A stretch of DNA of 64,000 nt from Cladopsammia gracilis (GCA_022457155.1 JAJGOT010000033.1:2025001-2089000), one strand, 5' to 3'. Positions 1 to 11,370 are shown, counted from the stretch's first letter. Numbers and translations: made by a program. The notes: generated from the sequence alone by a model not told the origin.

Positions 1-1220
1 AATTAGCGTCGCGATTGGTCATCTGGTCTTGTGACAGTTGAAAACCCCAGAAAAATTTTGTTCTTTTATGCATCAATGGAAATTCATCGGGATAAATATT
101 AATTTACCTTGGAAAATAGCTAGCTGTCAAACAGGCCTGAATATTTTACCACGAACAATAGACCTATTTACCACGAGAAAGGGGCCAAGTGCAACCACGG
201 ACAAAAATGTTTTTAACGTCTTTATTGGGTTAAACTACAAAAAAACTACAGAGTTATATAATATAATCATTATAATAAAATGATACAAAAGAAGCAATAA
301 AAGATCGAAACACAATAAGTAATTACCCAAGCGGGCGGCGCGTAAACGGGACGAGTTCCAAGACCCAGGCGAGGCGACTCTCGGTAAAAAGAAAAGGAAT
401 AAAATACATTAACAAACAACTCTAAAAAAAAGTCAATAATCCTCGTGAGAGTAGCATGGTAACTATTATTACAATTGATGGCATGATATATTACAGTCTG
501 TTATAAGAAAAGCTTTATTTCAACCCGTTATATCCTAACATCAAAATACAATTTCTTCTTTCTTGTCCTCATCCATTTATTAATTGTAGTCGAGAAGTTG
601 TTAAAATATTAAGAGAATTCATCTTGGGTGATAATATCCTGAAATTCTCATGACTTTTCTGATGGCTTAAGCATTGATATTAAAAGGAGAAAATTGATGC
701 TGATCACTACTAAGGGCTTAAAGGGTTAAACTGTGAAATAAAATCTATCAGCATTATAAACGCTGGTCTTAACAAGATGTCTAAGAATAAAATTTAGATT
801 AAAATTTATATGATTAGAATTAAAAGTTAAACTATAACTGCAATACGTATATATAACTTCTTCATAGTTGAAAATTCGCTGTATTTCTGGTTGATAATGT
901 TAGTTTTCATTTTCAGATATTAAAAAGTTGTATTTTAAGAAAATAGTTGAAAATAGTTGAAAAGTCGCTGTACTTATGGTTGATAATGTTAGTTTTCATT
1001 TTCAGATATTAAAAAGTTGTATTTTAAGAAAATAGTTTGGTCTGGTTTCTTAGTTTTATGGGGAGCAAGTTTCAGTCACTAGCTCGCCCATCATTCTTCC
1101 AGATAAGGTTTTTGCTTGGCGTACATATCATACCAGTAACAAATCTAGCACGCATGCGTAGCAATCATGTAAAAAAAAATCCCTTCCCCTACTCTCCTCT
1201 TTCAAGCCTACCATGCAAAC
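1..1220. other. Intergenic, no gene recognised; one 89-bp tandem duplication
   Basis: No coding pattern or splice-compatible exon is recognisable. Within it, a segment starting near 863 is repeated in tandem with a period of about 89 bp up to about 1036; both copies share the string gttgataatgttagttttc. This stretch lies downstream of the first minus-strand Ly6-like gene. Confidence 0.5.
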
Positions 1221-1227
1221 TTAAAAA

Positions 1228-1229
1228 AA

Positions 1230-1281
<52 letters not shown>
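1228..1281. repeat. (ATT)n microsatellite
   Basis: About 18 uninterrupted ATT/TTA trinucleotides. The leucine-rich reading frame through it is a by-product of the repeat. Confidence 0.95.
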
Positions 1282-1285
<4 letters not shown>

Positions 1286-1357
1286 ACTCTGCGGCATTGT
1301 TCTAAAAAAGTTCGGCTTCTTTGGTTTCTAAGCGTTGTTCCGTTAAATACATCTTAA

Positions 1358-1503
1358 CTTATTCGATGATTTAACAGAAAATACGCGCAGGTAGTTTACG
1401 AGATGTGTAGTATGTTTTCGAGCCCCGCAGGGGAGAGAAAAAGTGCCAGTAATGGCGGAGTAAAATATCTGCAAGTATTATCTGTTACACCATCGAATAA
1501 GGG
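1358..1503 (+). repeat. Small TIR element, family shared with 6941-7077
   Basis: Both ends carry an imperfect inverted repeat: ttattcgatgatttaacaga at the left and its reverse complement near 1480-1503. The other copy lies at 6941-7077 in the opposite orientation. Homology extends past the right end (to about 1580) and correspondingly past the left end of the other copy, so the full element may be larger or nested in another repeat. Confidence 0.6.
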
Positions 1504-1779
1504 ATTTATTATTCGACTGAAATTCCTTTTGTATCGGGATACTAAGGTGTAATACGGCAATCTACTGTGTTAATACGCTCGGATATTGTGCGTGTTCTTT
1601 TTTACTTATAAGGTAAAATGACGTTACAGTCGAACAATCAAAACTAGAGTAACTCGATTTAGAAAAACTGTCCTCTGTCATGCCAGGTAGAACAAGGTTT
1701 TTACATCCCCAATCCATCTCTACCGCAAAGTCTGCATAATGACGTATAACTGCTGATGTCTAAAAGGCTGGATCCCTTC

Positions 1780-2114
1780 TTAGACCAAATGGAAAGCGAA
1801 TAACATTCCAACCAACAAATACGTCATGTAAGTAGCTCTCGCTGCCGATGAAGCATTGCACTTATCAAAATTACAACAGTCTACTTGGCACCATTGTCCG
1901 AATTTCTCGCATTGTTCGCCGTTGCATAGCTCTTGGTAGCCACATCCTTTAGTGTAGGCGTGAAACTCCGAGCCTTCGATTTTCGTAGCCCTGTGGACTT
2001 TAAAACAAACGTCGAATTCCGGGTCTACACTCGAACAGTTAATGATCTCTCGATCTTCCTCGCAGCCATCCCACGACTTAAAAGATTCGCACACGTTACA
2101 CACCAAGGCTGAAC
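1780..2114 (-). CDS. Ly6/uPAR-like GPI-anchored three-finger protein, exon 2 (minus gene 1)
   Basis: The exon opens after a polypyrimidine-AG acceptor (AG at 2116-2115) and, joined to the phase-1 exon at 5086-5032, completes a glycine codon followed by S-A-L-V-C-N-V-C. It encodes the entire LU domain: a CxxC opening, then cysteines up to the diagnostic CC....CN ending (V-D-C-C-N-F-D-K-C-N). I count 12 cysteines, the ten of a classical LU domain plus one extra pair near the third finger. Two N-glycosylation sequons (NCS, NAS) are visible. The last 17 or so residues are hydrophobic and follow a small-residue stretch after C-N-A-S-S, as in GPI-anchor signals. TAA stop at 1782-1780. The predicted precursor is 129 residues. 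Family knowledge: such proteins sit on the outer cell surface and bind receptors or other proteins; the partner is unknown. Paralogous to the exons at 29766 and 43341. Confidence 0.85.
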
Positions 2115-2167
2115 CTGAAACATATACATGTATTTATAATGAGTTTTAGTATGAGGTTAATAATACA

Positions 2168-2721
2168 ACAAATTAAACTGTTCGATTTTGAATAAATCGC
2201 TGAAACATTTTTAACATATGTTTTATGATGTTTGAAGCGGTAAAAACATTCTATAGGTCTCACAAATTATCATTAAATTACCACAGAAAGTTTCCTCAGA
2301 CTTAAATGATTACTCCCTGCAAATAGCTCTGACTAACTCCCCAGCAATGAAGAGATCGAGCTTTTCATTCAAATGCAGTTTTAAAAGTGTGAAAACGTCA
2401 AGCAAAACTGCATTTGAATGAAAAGCTCTGACTAACTCCTCGGCTATAAACAGATTGAGCTTTTCATTCAAATGCAGTTTTGCTTGACGTTATCACCCTT
2501 TTAAAACTGCATTTGAATAAAAGCTCGATCTCTTCATTGCCGGGGAGTTAGTCAGAGCTATTTGCAGGGAGTAATCATTTAAGTCTGAGGAAACTTTCTG
2601 TGGTAATTTAATGATAATTTGTGAGACCTATGGGATGTTTTGACCGCTTTTATTTCAAACATGAAAAACACATGTTAAAAATGTTTCAGCGATTTATTCA
2701 AAATCGAGCAGTTTAATTTGT
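2168..2721. repeat. Foldback element (about 550-bp palindrome) in intron of minus gene 1
   Basis: The left arm from 2168 (aaattaaactgttcgatttt) reappears reverse-complemented ending near 2721, with arms of about 270 bp matching almost throughout. The centre holds further short inverted copies of a sequence containing tcattcaaatgcagtttt. It lies in the intron 50 bp from the exon-2 acceptor, so the pre-mRNA could form a very long hairpin. Confidence 0.85.
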
Positions 2722-3920
2722 TTGAAGTTTCCCAATTTAGTGTGCTATGCTGCAAAGGTTATAGCGCACTTATTAGCTTGACGAAAGATTTTTTGTTTTT
2801 GACTTGAGATATTTAGGAAAAACTGTTTTTCGCCATGTTTGTTTACCGTTGCTATGGAAACGCTAATTAGCATAAAAAGAGCATCGTCCAAAACTTTCAT
2901 CCAAGCCTAACATCTGGTATCAAATTCAGATTCATTGAGCTAAAATAAGATTATATATAAGCGCATTCAAAAAGGGAAGTGTGACCCCCAAAAAAAAACT
3001 ACTTGGAGCCACTTTAAAACTACAGACGTACAGAATCCTAGCAACTTTTGTAGAAATATTATCTTACTACTGGCTCGGTTGCTCGGCAGTCAACTAAATA
3101 CATATACGTTCCTATTTCTTTTTAAGACACTTAACTCGACTGACGAGCCACCAGAAAACATACACATGTACCTGAGTTAATAAGCATAGCTGGCTAGACT
3201 CGCATTGATATCTTTTAGCTTCTAGATATGACTTTAAATCGTTTCGCGGCACTGTTAAGCCGCCGAGCCACTTAAGTACTACTTCTTGAAAAGTGGTCCT
3301 GGAGTTGTGTACGGTTGTCCAATTAGATAGCCTGCCTAGCAGTCACCACACGGGCGAAATAACCAGCGCCTCAGTGCTACTTAGCCTAGCTTTCCAACCA
3401 TGCAGCTTAGAAATCACTTCATGCAAAGTCAGGACTACAATCTTGAAGAGAGAACTAAATGAAGAACTGAGCCTTGTTAAATTTGAAACTTGTACGTGAT
3501 CTACCACATGGCAGAAGTTGGTTTAAATTACAAGACGGCAATGATTGGCTCTTTGGGTCACACTACACTGACGACTGCATTGGAGGCTAGCCAAAGGCAG
3601 GACTTCCCCCTCCCTGCAGAGCAATTTTGACACGGTTCCAAGGAGTGAAACATGTTTAGTGCATTTTATGGACTTAAACACCGTTTGAGAGTGAGGGAAA
3701 AGGAGCTTCTATTTTAGTGGCTGTTTCTTTGAAACTGTTAACTAAAAAGGTCAGAAAAAAGTGGTGTCATCAAACCAATTTTCAGGGGATCGTAGCTTAA
3801 TTTGCAGGAAAACAAAATAGCTCAAAATTGTGTGATTTTTACGGGCTTTTGTCTTCTTTCTTGCACTGTCAATAATATTGTGTTTTTATCCATGATAAAT
3901 ACCAGCTGATCCAAAGAAAG
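2722..3920. other. Intron of minus gene 1, nothing recognised
   Basis: No gene, splice-compatible exon or repeat with defined ends was recognised between the foldback and the block shared with the other minus-strand units. Confidence 0.4.
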
Positions 3921-4286
3921 TTAAGGATGGCTTTTGAATCAGGATCTCGAATTGGTTTGTAAACAAATTAATTAAGGCTGACATGTGACAAAACATATAA
4001 CTGATCGTGAATAAAATCAAGCCGAGGAACACCTTCCTTCACCATTCATCATTCACACCAAAATTATTAAAAAAAATGATGCAAGATACTCGCGCTATTT
4101 CATTTGGTTTCCTCTCCTCCTTCAACAATAAACACCATCCGTATAATGCGTTTGTTTAAGTAAATCTGACACTTAATCCAACCATTTTCAGCTGAACTAA
4201 CGCTTTAATTCTGCACGCCGCGAGCTCGCAAGCTTTTGCAATTGCTATACAGTACTCGGGACAGAAGTAAACTAACAGAGAACTCG

Positions 4287-4436
4287 GAGCAGAATGTATT
4301 TGCTCGCGAATCGCAAACCTGTCAAAAACTCGAGATCCACAAATGAATTTCAGGTGCACTCTTGAATTCATATCGTGGATCTCAAGTTTTTGACAGGTAT
4401 AATTGCGATTCGAGCGCAAATGCATTCTGCTCTGAG
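4287..4436. repeat. Imperfect inverted repeat, arms about 55 bp
   Basis: The left arm contains cctgtcaaaaactcgagatc; the right arm carries its near-complement gatctcaagtttttgacagg, and homology continues outward to gcagaatg / cattctgc. It is a small hairpin element inside the intron of minus gene 1. Confidence 0.75.
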
Positions 4437-5031
4437 TTTTCTCAGTAAGTTATTTCTGTCCGGCACTGTAGCTTCGTGTTCTTAAAGCTAGTTTGGAAAC
4501 TTATCATGCAGCCACTACAAAAGAAAAGAACACCATTCAAACAGAAAGTTTTAAAGCTTGCAACACTGCGAAGGCCTATGAAGAATGTCATTGTGATGTT
4601 AGGTTGTTTACGCCGCTTGGCTGGGACGTACCATTGGCAATCAGTCCTTCATTATTTCTCAGCAAATAACAAGATGCGAATCTTACTTTCAATCATGATC
4701 AAAGCACGTATAAACACACACGAAAATCATCAGTTATTTTCAATCTCTACTTTTAATACTTTCCGATTCCTAGTTGTCAATTTGCAGTTAATGCGACGCA
4801 GTTTCCATCAGTGCATCAGGTTTGAAGACAATGAAACTCACTGAGCAAAACTTGCGTTCACAGAAGCAGTATAGCAAAGTATATGAAGCATTTTAGGTTT
4901 AGCCGCGTAACTGTATTAAACAAAGATTAAAAACAATTACCAATTTCCTAAGCGGGTTTCATCGTGTTAAATTTAAAAATTTAAGGATCAATAATAAAAT
5001 GGAAAACGTAATGTGCTTTAAATTTACTCAC

Positions 5032-5086
5032 CTTTGCCGAAAATAAAAAGAAACGAAGTTAAGGTAAGAAAATTAATACCGTTCAT
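5032..5086 (-). CDS. Ly6-like protein, signal-peptide exon 1 (minus gene 1)
   Basis: ATG at 5086-5084 opens an 18-codon hydrophobic signal peptide, MNGINFLTLTSFLFIFGK, ending in phase 1 (one extra G) at a GTGAG donor beginning at 5031. The phase matches the exon at 2114-1780, giving G-S-A-L-V-C at the predicted cleavage region. Intron length is about 2.9 kb. The start and donor are supported by three paralogous exons at 33826, 38147 and 45567, which share the reading frame and the intron start taaatttaaagca. Confidence 0.82.
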
Positions 5087-5182
5087 TTTAACACCAACGA
5101 AGATTTATAGTCCGTACTTATGGAGCCATATATCCCGTTGGGTTGCGTTCGTTGTTTACTATAGGCCTGTACGGCAAACCCG

Positions 5183-5190
5183 CCTTTATA
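5183..5190 (-). promoter_or_regulatory. TATA-like box of minus gene 1
   Basis: On the minus strand the sequence reads TATAAAGG about 97 nt upstream of the ATG, in a block conserved among the paralogous units. The same position reads TATAAAGG in minus gene 2, TATTAAGG in minus gene 3 and CATAGAGG at the exon-2-less copy. Confidence 0.55.
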
Positions 5191-5299
5191 TCGTGACATA
5201 AAATTAAGGGTGCCATAGAAACAAAGCGACGTCAAATGTTATGTCCATTATCCCTTAGCCATCGGAGATCCTTATATCAGATATCAGTTTATTTTCGTT

Positions 5300-6250
5300 G
5301 GCCGGCATAGCCGTATATAATACAATTAGACACGTTTTGTTGTTGATCACTTCATTTAAAGTATCTGGAGAATGATGCCAAATAAGATGGTCGGAAGACT
5401 AATTATGCTTGCAATCAACGTACAATCACTATTTCTGCTCGCGTCTCTTTGTGTTTGTTTTCTTTGAAAGAAAATAAGTTAACAATAGTTTTTGTCCCAG
5501 CAGAAAAAGAAAACTTATATTAAATACTGACAGTGGTTTGCTGTGATAAGTTGGGTCGTGAAAAGATGGCATGGAAGATGTCAAATCTACAGAGGTTATT
5601 CAGCTAAAAGTTGTGTGATACCTCTCAGTATATTTTTGCGGGTCAATTTTTGACGAGTACAAATACCCAGCTATATTACCCAACTGTTCGCTGATATTTT
5701 ACGATAGTCAACTTATCCAAAATCTAACTTTTTTTAAAAGGGTTGCTCCAAGCACGCGGTCAGAAGAGTGTAATAACATGTCATAAAACAAAACATTTCT
5801 ATTCTTATGAAAAAATTAACTTATAAAGACCCGCCTTCAGCCGGTCAAACGGCCGGCAGTGACAGGTTCGGCAATGATCAAAGTTCGTAACAAAATAAAA
5901 CTTTAGGACGACTTCGTCACCAACTGGTGGTTGAAAGAATATTGAGTGGCGAACAAACAGACCCAGGTGTTCGCATCGTAGAGGTGTCCGTATTGTAGAG
6001 GTCGAGTTGATATGAATTTTTCTTTCTTCCGGACCAAGTCCGCTCGCCGATAAGAAATACCGCAGGAAGCAGGAAATGCGTTTTATTTTCAGGCAAGGAA
6101 CTATGGCCCCGAGTGGTCTTAATGAAGACTTTAGTTTCACGTGAATTCACTTTTTTGACCACTCGCGCGCCAGCGCGCTGCCACGTGCTCGAGCATGCAA
6201 TTGGGCAAGTGAGCTATAATTTAACGAACTTTTTAATGGTTTTATCTTAA
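5300..6250. other. Upstream of minus gene 1; unclassified repeat traces
   Basis: No gene recognised. The stretch about 5980-6060 (tgtccgta...aggtcgagttgatatga...ccggaccaagtccgct) resembles 34335-34415, so an unclassified interspersed repeat is present. The open frames across 5805-6162 on the minus strand show no recognisable protein family. Confidence 0.4.
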
Positions 6251-6257
6251 TAGTTTG

Positions 6258-6293
6258 TACCCTGAAGAAGGCAACATTGCCGAAACGTCGGTA
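6258..6293 (+). ncRNA. Hammerhead-ribozyme-like motif (dimer type)
   Basis: The sequence fits the hammerhead layout: stem I TACC (6258-6261) with GGTA (6290-6293); core CTGAAGA (6262-6268), which matches CUGANGA; stem II GGCAA/TTGCC (6270-6274 with 6277-6281); GAAA (6282-6285); then CGTC with cleavage expected after 6289. Stem III would be only the self-complementary ACGT, so a single molecule cannot close it; such short stem III versions are known from Penelope-like elements, where dimers are proposed. No Penelope coding sequence is visible next to it. Confidence 0.5.
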
Positions 6294-6940
6294 TAACAAT
6301 TATATGAACAGCGTCGAAATTTATCATTTTCATTCGGTATTTAAATATCCCTCGCACATGTGCAAGCGGTATAACTCACAATTGCTCCATACAGAACTTT
6401 TGTTTTCAAAAACAAAAAGATTAATTGATTGATACTAAAATTGTTATGATTATTGTTCCTTTCGTTTCTAGAAAAATTAATTGATAAAACAGGTGATTCA
6501 ATTACAGCAATTAGACAAACACACCCTTTTTAGAAACAAAATTTACAAGAATCAGAGCCGTTTGCATTTGGCAATATCATATATATGATAATGAATTAAT
6601 AATCATCCTATTATACAGGCCAGCAATGAATTCGCATCAACACCTGCTATAATCCGTTTCAATCACCCTCGAAATCAATCCATCCTTGCCTTCTTAAAAC
6701 ACTTCCTTCATCAGCCAATTCCATCAGTGCCTGTCCCCCCGCCCCCCTCCCCCTCCGGATTAGTCGGGCATTTGCTCACGTTCGAATCCCAGGTGTCGGC
6801 CATTAGCTTACCCACAGTGTAACCCGGAGCATTTGAGCTTATTACACAGTAGATTGCCGTATTACACCCTAGTGTCCCGGTTCAAAGACACAAGCTATTA
6901 AAAATAAAAGAACCTAAATCGAATAATAAATCCCTTATTC

Positions 6941-7077
6941 GATGGTTTAACAGATAATACTTGCGGATATTTTACTCATTATTCGCATTTTTTCTCACCC
7001 TTGTGGGGCTCAAAAAAATACTACACAACTCGTAAAATTAATATCCGCGCGTATTGTCTGTTAAATCATCGAATAAG
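6941..7077 (-). repeat. Small TIR element, second copy of the 1358-1503 family
   Basis: Inverted ends: ttattcgatggtttaacaga at the left and its complement near 7060-7077. Flanking sequence to the left (from about 6830, cacagtagattgccgtatta) matches the right flank of the copy at 1358-1503 in inverse orientation. Confidence 0.6.
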
Positions 7078-7176
7078 GTGTACTGACATTGAACTGTAGT
7101 TTCAAATTGACTTTATTTTTTGTTATGATATTTTTGTTATTTTGTGAGTACGCGTTGCATACCTGCAGTTAGAACA

Positions 7177-7431
7177 GTTTTCAATTGAGTGCCGTAGAAC
7201 CAAAACCAAAGTAATTACTCTGACCAATCACAGCAGTCGTAAACAATACAATGAACCAATCAGAGCTCGAAGCAATTACATGTCGGCGGTGCCAAGCGCG
7301 GGAAAGCGCGTGCGAGCAAGTCACAATTGGTTTTGGTTTTACTTCTGATTGGTCGAGAAAGTGGCGCGAGATTTTTTAGCCAATCACAAAGCGTAGCAAT
7401 GCAAAACCAAAGCAATTGTGTAATTACTTAC
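7177..7431 (+). repeat. Small DNA element, family shared with 11848-12113
   Basis: Begins gttttcaattgagtgccgta and contains aaaccaaagtaattactctg, ccaatcac blocks and gattggtcgagaaagtggcg. The second copy at 11848-12113 ends with the inverted terminus tcaattgaaaac, indicating TIRs; this copy has a divergent right end. Confidence 0.65.
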
Positions 7432-7460
7432 ATGATTGATTACGTTTGGTTGCGTTGGAG

Positions 7461-9228
7461 GAGGGTCTCAATAGGGGTTAATCGTTAGCCGTAAAACGGC
7501 CCAAAATTTAGTCGTAAAAAATTAAAAATTCTAACCGTTAGGCGTAAAAATGTTAACCGTAAAAAATTTCTAGCCACGGTTTGTCATTTGCCATGTCTTG
7601 TTAAGACTATTAAGTTGTTATGTGAGTTTTTATTCTCACCGGGTCCCGCGCTAATCACCCTAATTTTCTATTCCACGGGCCCAGTTATTTTTGGCGATCG
7701 CATGTAATGCCGCTGACCTTGTGCGTATATATATTAACCCCCTCAGCGCGTGTGTACTCTGTTCTTTCGTGAATTGCTGGAGGACTCTCGTATCAGCTTT
7801 ATTTGTTCGTGGTCATCGCTGCACCTTCCTCTAGCTGTATTATGGCTCGAGTTTCTGCTGCCCCGGACAAAGAGCTTTGTCGGCCCGTTTAGACGACCTT
7901 CGATTCAAGACGCGAATGTTGGCGCTGTGGCTCAACAAGCTCCAGGGGTTTGTTTTCTGTCTTTTGGTCTTCGCTTGTATTCGCCTCCTTAGTTCGCATG
8001 TCGTTTGTGCTGGCGTGTTTTTTTGTCATGGCTTGTTCCTGTCTTGTTAGCGCTATTTGTCCGGGTTTCTGGTATTTTCTCCATTTGTTTGTTAGCTTCG
8101 TTACTCGTCTAGTGCTTTGCTATTTCGTTCACGCCTGCCATAGTAGACCATTATAATCATTTGCACGAAGCCTTAATGGTTGCAAGTCCAGCCTCCGTCC
8201 TCGCTGCGGGTAACCTCCCTACCGGGGAAAAGACGTCCGAGGAATGCGTTGCTAGCTATAAACATTTTTATGACCTCTCGGGTTTTCATCAAGTTTTTGG
8301 TTAACTGTAGATTTACGGCTTGTGACTTTCCTGATATCTTGTAACATGTAATAAATTGCACAATTGTATGCGCTTAGTAGAGATTTGGCCTTCTTTTGCA
8401 TTGATTTTTATGCTGGGGATCGTCGTCAGATTTAGGGCGCGCCAAAGGTTTTAAACCTACCGGACTTTTCGGGATTACTTTTAATAGTACTTTTGAGAAA
8501 ACTCCTAGAGTCGGTTCGACTCATTCTTTTTGCGTGCGGACTTCCCGCCATTCCATCGTATGTCCTGCTTCCAGTTTCAAGTTTTATTTGGATATTTGCC
8601 GATTGATCAAGGTGGAAATTTCTTCTGTTTTTTTAAGGGGTATCTTAGCGATCTAGGAAATGATGAAGGTGAAACACCCCATAGTCTACGCTCTGGATCT
8701 GGTTGACGAACGCCTGCCATGATAGACCATTATAATCATTTGCACGAAGCCTTACTGGTTGCAAGTCCAGCTTCCGTCCTCGCTGCGGGTAACCTCCCTA
8801 CCAGGGAAAAGACGTCCGAGGAATGCGTTGCTAGCTATAAACAGTTTTATAGCCTCTCGGGTTTTCATCAAGTGTTTGGTTAACTGTAGATTTACGGCTT
8901 GTGACGTTCCTGTTGTAACATGTAATAAATTGCACAATTTGCTCGTTTGGTTCTCACGCGTTTCGCTGTTCTTTGATAGCCGCTTTTCTCCGAGTCCTTA
9001 ACACTCGTGCCGTGCTCGTACATCTTCTGAGTTTTGGGAGGAGGACCTATATTTTCTTTCCACATCTAATTGAATTATGTGACGCATATGGCGTCGGCCG
9101 TTTTGACTCTTGAGGCTTAGGTGAGTGGCCACAGTAGCAGTCGCCTCCTTCCCATAACTTGACCGCCGCCCGGTTAGCTCAGTGGTAGAGTTCCGGTCTG
9201 CTGAGCGGGAGGTCGTTGGTTCAAACCT

Positions 9229-9260
<32 letters not shown>

Positions 9261-10042
9261 TTGAGGAGAATGTGCCGCCTTTGTAATGACTTCAGCAAAT
9301 GGTATGACATTCTAGTCTTCTCGGATAAGGGCGAAAAAACTGTAGGTCCCGTCTCACAGCACTCTCTGATCTGTTCTTGTGGGACGTTAAAGATCCCACA
9401 TCACTGTTCGAAAAAGAGTAGGGGACGCAGACCCCGGTGGTGTGGTCAACCTTGCGGGTTGTGGGAGTGGAAGGGATGGCACCTCGCATGGGACCTGAGT
9501 CCCGTTCGTGCCTTTCCCTCTGGACCGTATGAGCCCAGGAAGTTGTTAGAAAAAAAAAAACATATCCGGGGTGATTGTGAGTAAGGGCTCCGGTGGGAAT
9601 TAGTTACTATTCTCACCGGGGCCCGCGCTAACAATCACCCTAATTTTCTATTCCATGGGCCCAGTTATTTTTGGCGATCGCATGTAATGCCGCTGACCTT
9701 GTGCGTATATATATTAACCCCCTCGGCGCGCGTGTACTCTGTTCTTTCGTGAATATTGCTGGAGGACTCTCGTGTCAGCGACCCTCCCTCCTCACCGCAG
9801 CGATGACCTTCACGCCGGCTTTCTTGGAGCTCTTGCTCCCTCTCACCTCCGGAGTCGCCTCCTTCCCATAACTTTACCATATCCGGGGTGATTGTGAGTA
9901 AGGGCTCCGGTGGGAATTAGTTACTGTCTTGACCAGGAACTTAAATGTGTTTGACAACAACGGGAAGAAATTAACCGTTAGCTGTAAAAATGCCTAAATT
10001 TTAACCGTTAACCGTAAATGCCACAAACCCATTGAGACTTTC
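7461..10042. mobile_element. Candidate 2.6-kb composite DNA element with 6-bp target duplication
   Basis: The direct repeat TTGGAG lies at 7455-7460 and 10043-10048. Inside it the ends are inverted: GAGGGTCTCAATAGGGG at the left, and cccattgagactttc at the right, followed inwards on both sides by copies of a ttaaccgttagccgtaaaa-like motif. The interior contains direct repeats: about 170 bp at 7628-7799 and 9609-9780 (including a TATATATTAA stretch), about 230 bp at 8127-8354 and 8708-8938 (ending in gtaataaattgc), and 48 bp at 9564-9612 and 9879-9927. No transposase or reverse transcriptase is recognisable, so it would be non-autonomous. The superfamily is not determined. Confidence 0.5.
9168..9560 (+). 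repeat. tRNA-derived SINE with poly(A) tail
   Basis: The head (9168-9239) is a tRNA-like sequence with an A box (gttagctcagtggtagag) and a B box (ggttcaaacctcg), followed by a tRNA-unrelated body (cactcagggtcttaaaataa ... gggacgttaaagatcccaca) and a run of 11 A at 9550-9560. Pol III promoter boxes, body and A tail are diagnostic of a SINE. It interrupts sequence that is continuous around 9853-9885 (cttcccataactt...catatccgggg), so it inserted into one copy of that repeat. Confidence 0.8.
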
Positions 10043-10176
10043 TTGGAGCAGTAAAGATTTTTTTGAGATAAATACAGTCCTTGTTCTTATGGTTATGTAA
10101 TCGCGGCACTGGGTGACAACAGTTTTGCTCCATCGGAGCCGGATGGAATACGCCGGATTGGAAGTACTGGAATTGC

Positions 10177-10443
10177 ATGGTGGAAATGGCAAACATAGAT
10201 AACTTGATCGATCTAGGAGATAGAGCCGAAGAACTTCATGATCAAATGGAAAAGATGGAAAAACCCGAAAAGATTGAACTCGAGGTTAGTGAATCTATAA
10301 CCTCTGAAAATTCAATTCTAACACTTGAAAACAAGAGATGTTTGGTCAAATGGGGGATTGTTATTATCTTGAAAGGAGTATCGGCAGAACAGCTAGGAAG
10401 AAAATTGAGGACGGATTCGAAGAATCCGGCGCGGCTGATTTAA
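10177..10443 (+). CDS. Unrecognised 88-residue open frame
   Basis: An acidic, possibly coiled-coil N-terminal half (N-I-D-N-L-I-D-L-G-D-R-A-E-E-L-H-D-Q) is followed by a less ordered half with a short hydrophobic stretch (W-G-I-V-I-I-L). The L-G-D-R-A-E-E-L part faintly recalls an R-SNARE motif, but length, the missing downstream membrane anchor and the lack of neighbours make that weak. Its stop codon overlaps the TTAA site of the element at 10444. It may be chance. Confidence 0.15.
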   Translation: MVEMANIDNLIDLGDRAEELHDQMEKMEKPEKIELEVSESITSENSILTLENKRCLVKWGIVIILKGVSAEQLGRKLRTDSKNPARLI

Positions 10444-11258
10444 GGTTACAGTGTACCTTCGGGGGTGTCTCCAGTATAACAGCTCTAGTGCAGTAGTGTA
10501 GCAGCTCTCCGAGACCTCTATTTTCATTGGCCTTGTAAAACACAGCTGCTATTGCTTTTAGGTCTTAGAGCCCATTGTTGGGTCTAGTGTCTTAAGATAA
10601 CACTTAACATACCTAAACCCAGATATCAAATTAAAGCTTATAGAGCTGGCTATCTAAATATGGAAACCATTTGCTAATAAAATGAATTGTCGAATTTTTT
10701 ACGACGTCTAAATTCGAACGTCCGAATCAGCTTTAAAACGCTATAACTCAAAGCGATTATTATATTTTGCTAATTTGATTGTTCTCGGATTTCTGGACAC
10801 GAAGCGCTAAAAAAACGTGTCGGCGATTTCCCATATTCAATTGCAGTGAAAAGTTACAGAATATTTTCGAAAAGGGGAGAAAAAAATTGGAATGATCGCA
10901 CGGAAATGGCTCTTGACGAAAAAGTTTTCGGAATTAAGAAATTCGCCTACATTTTTTTGTTGATTATATGTTAGCCTAGCTTCTGTCCAAATTTGAGGAA
11001 AATCGAACAAATTCCCTTTGAGTTGTAGCTCTTTAAAGTGTCCCCAACAAGCGAAAAATTAACTTTGAGAAAACGGCGCTTAAAAAAACATATCGCTTAA
11101 TAAATAAACTCCGCCCACAAAAGTTATACCGTCATTTCTCCGTCAATTTTCACTATTTTTCGATAATTTTTTTTTGGATGAAAGTTCATTCTGTAAACTT
11201 TATTTTGACGCCAAAAAAAAATTTCAATAAATTTTCGATCTGAAGGTACACTGTAACC
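10444..11258. mobile_element. TTAA-flanked non-autonomous DNA element (815 bp)
   Basis: TTAA lies at both sides (10440-10443 and 11259-11262). Terminal inverted repeats are GGTTACAGTGTACCTTC and its complement. TTAA duplication is typical of piggyBac and Kolobok superfamilies. The interior has no coding capacity. Confidence 0.8.
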
Positions 11259-11267
11259 TTAAACTCG

Positions 11268-11370
11268 GCCACTTTACTGATTTTAAGATGCTTTTCCCAG
11301 CAGTGTCGATGGATTTTTGCTATCAGGCCAATATAAAAATTTGGAAAAACCGTGACGAGGTCTATTGTTG
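11268..11370 (-). repeat. Remnant of the MITE family seen at 19738 and 23251
   Basis: Contains ccagcagtgtcgatgg and gccaatataaaa...gaaaaaccgtgacgagg, a degraded version of the arm of the foldback element at 23251-23627. Confidence 0.6.

Larger units (their letters stand above)
3925..5290 (-). repeat. Paralogous unit: distal intron, exon 1 and promoter (minus gene 1)
   Basis: This block is recognisably related to 32928-34085, to 35035-35445 plus 38009-38370, and to 44735-45790. Shared landmarks are gcttttgaatcaggatctcg in the intron, aaactcactgagcaaaac, the tttagccg...ctgtattaa motif, the exon-1 donor region, and the promoter string gggtgccatagaaacaaa. Segmental duplication of a whole 5' gene half is the simplest explanation. 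Confidence 0.8.

Noticed and set aside
10177..10443. R-SNARE (synaptobrevin-like) protein
   Set aside because: A short resemblance around D-R-A-E-E-L only; no heptad register or C-terminal membrane anchor, and the frame ends at a transposon boundary.
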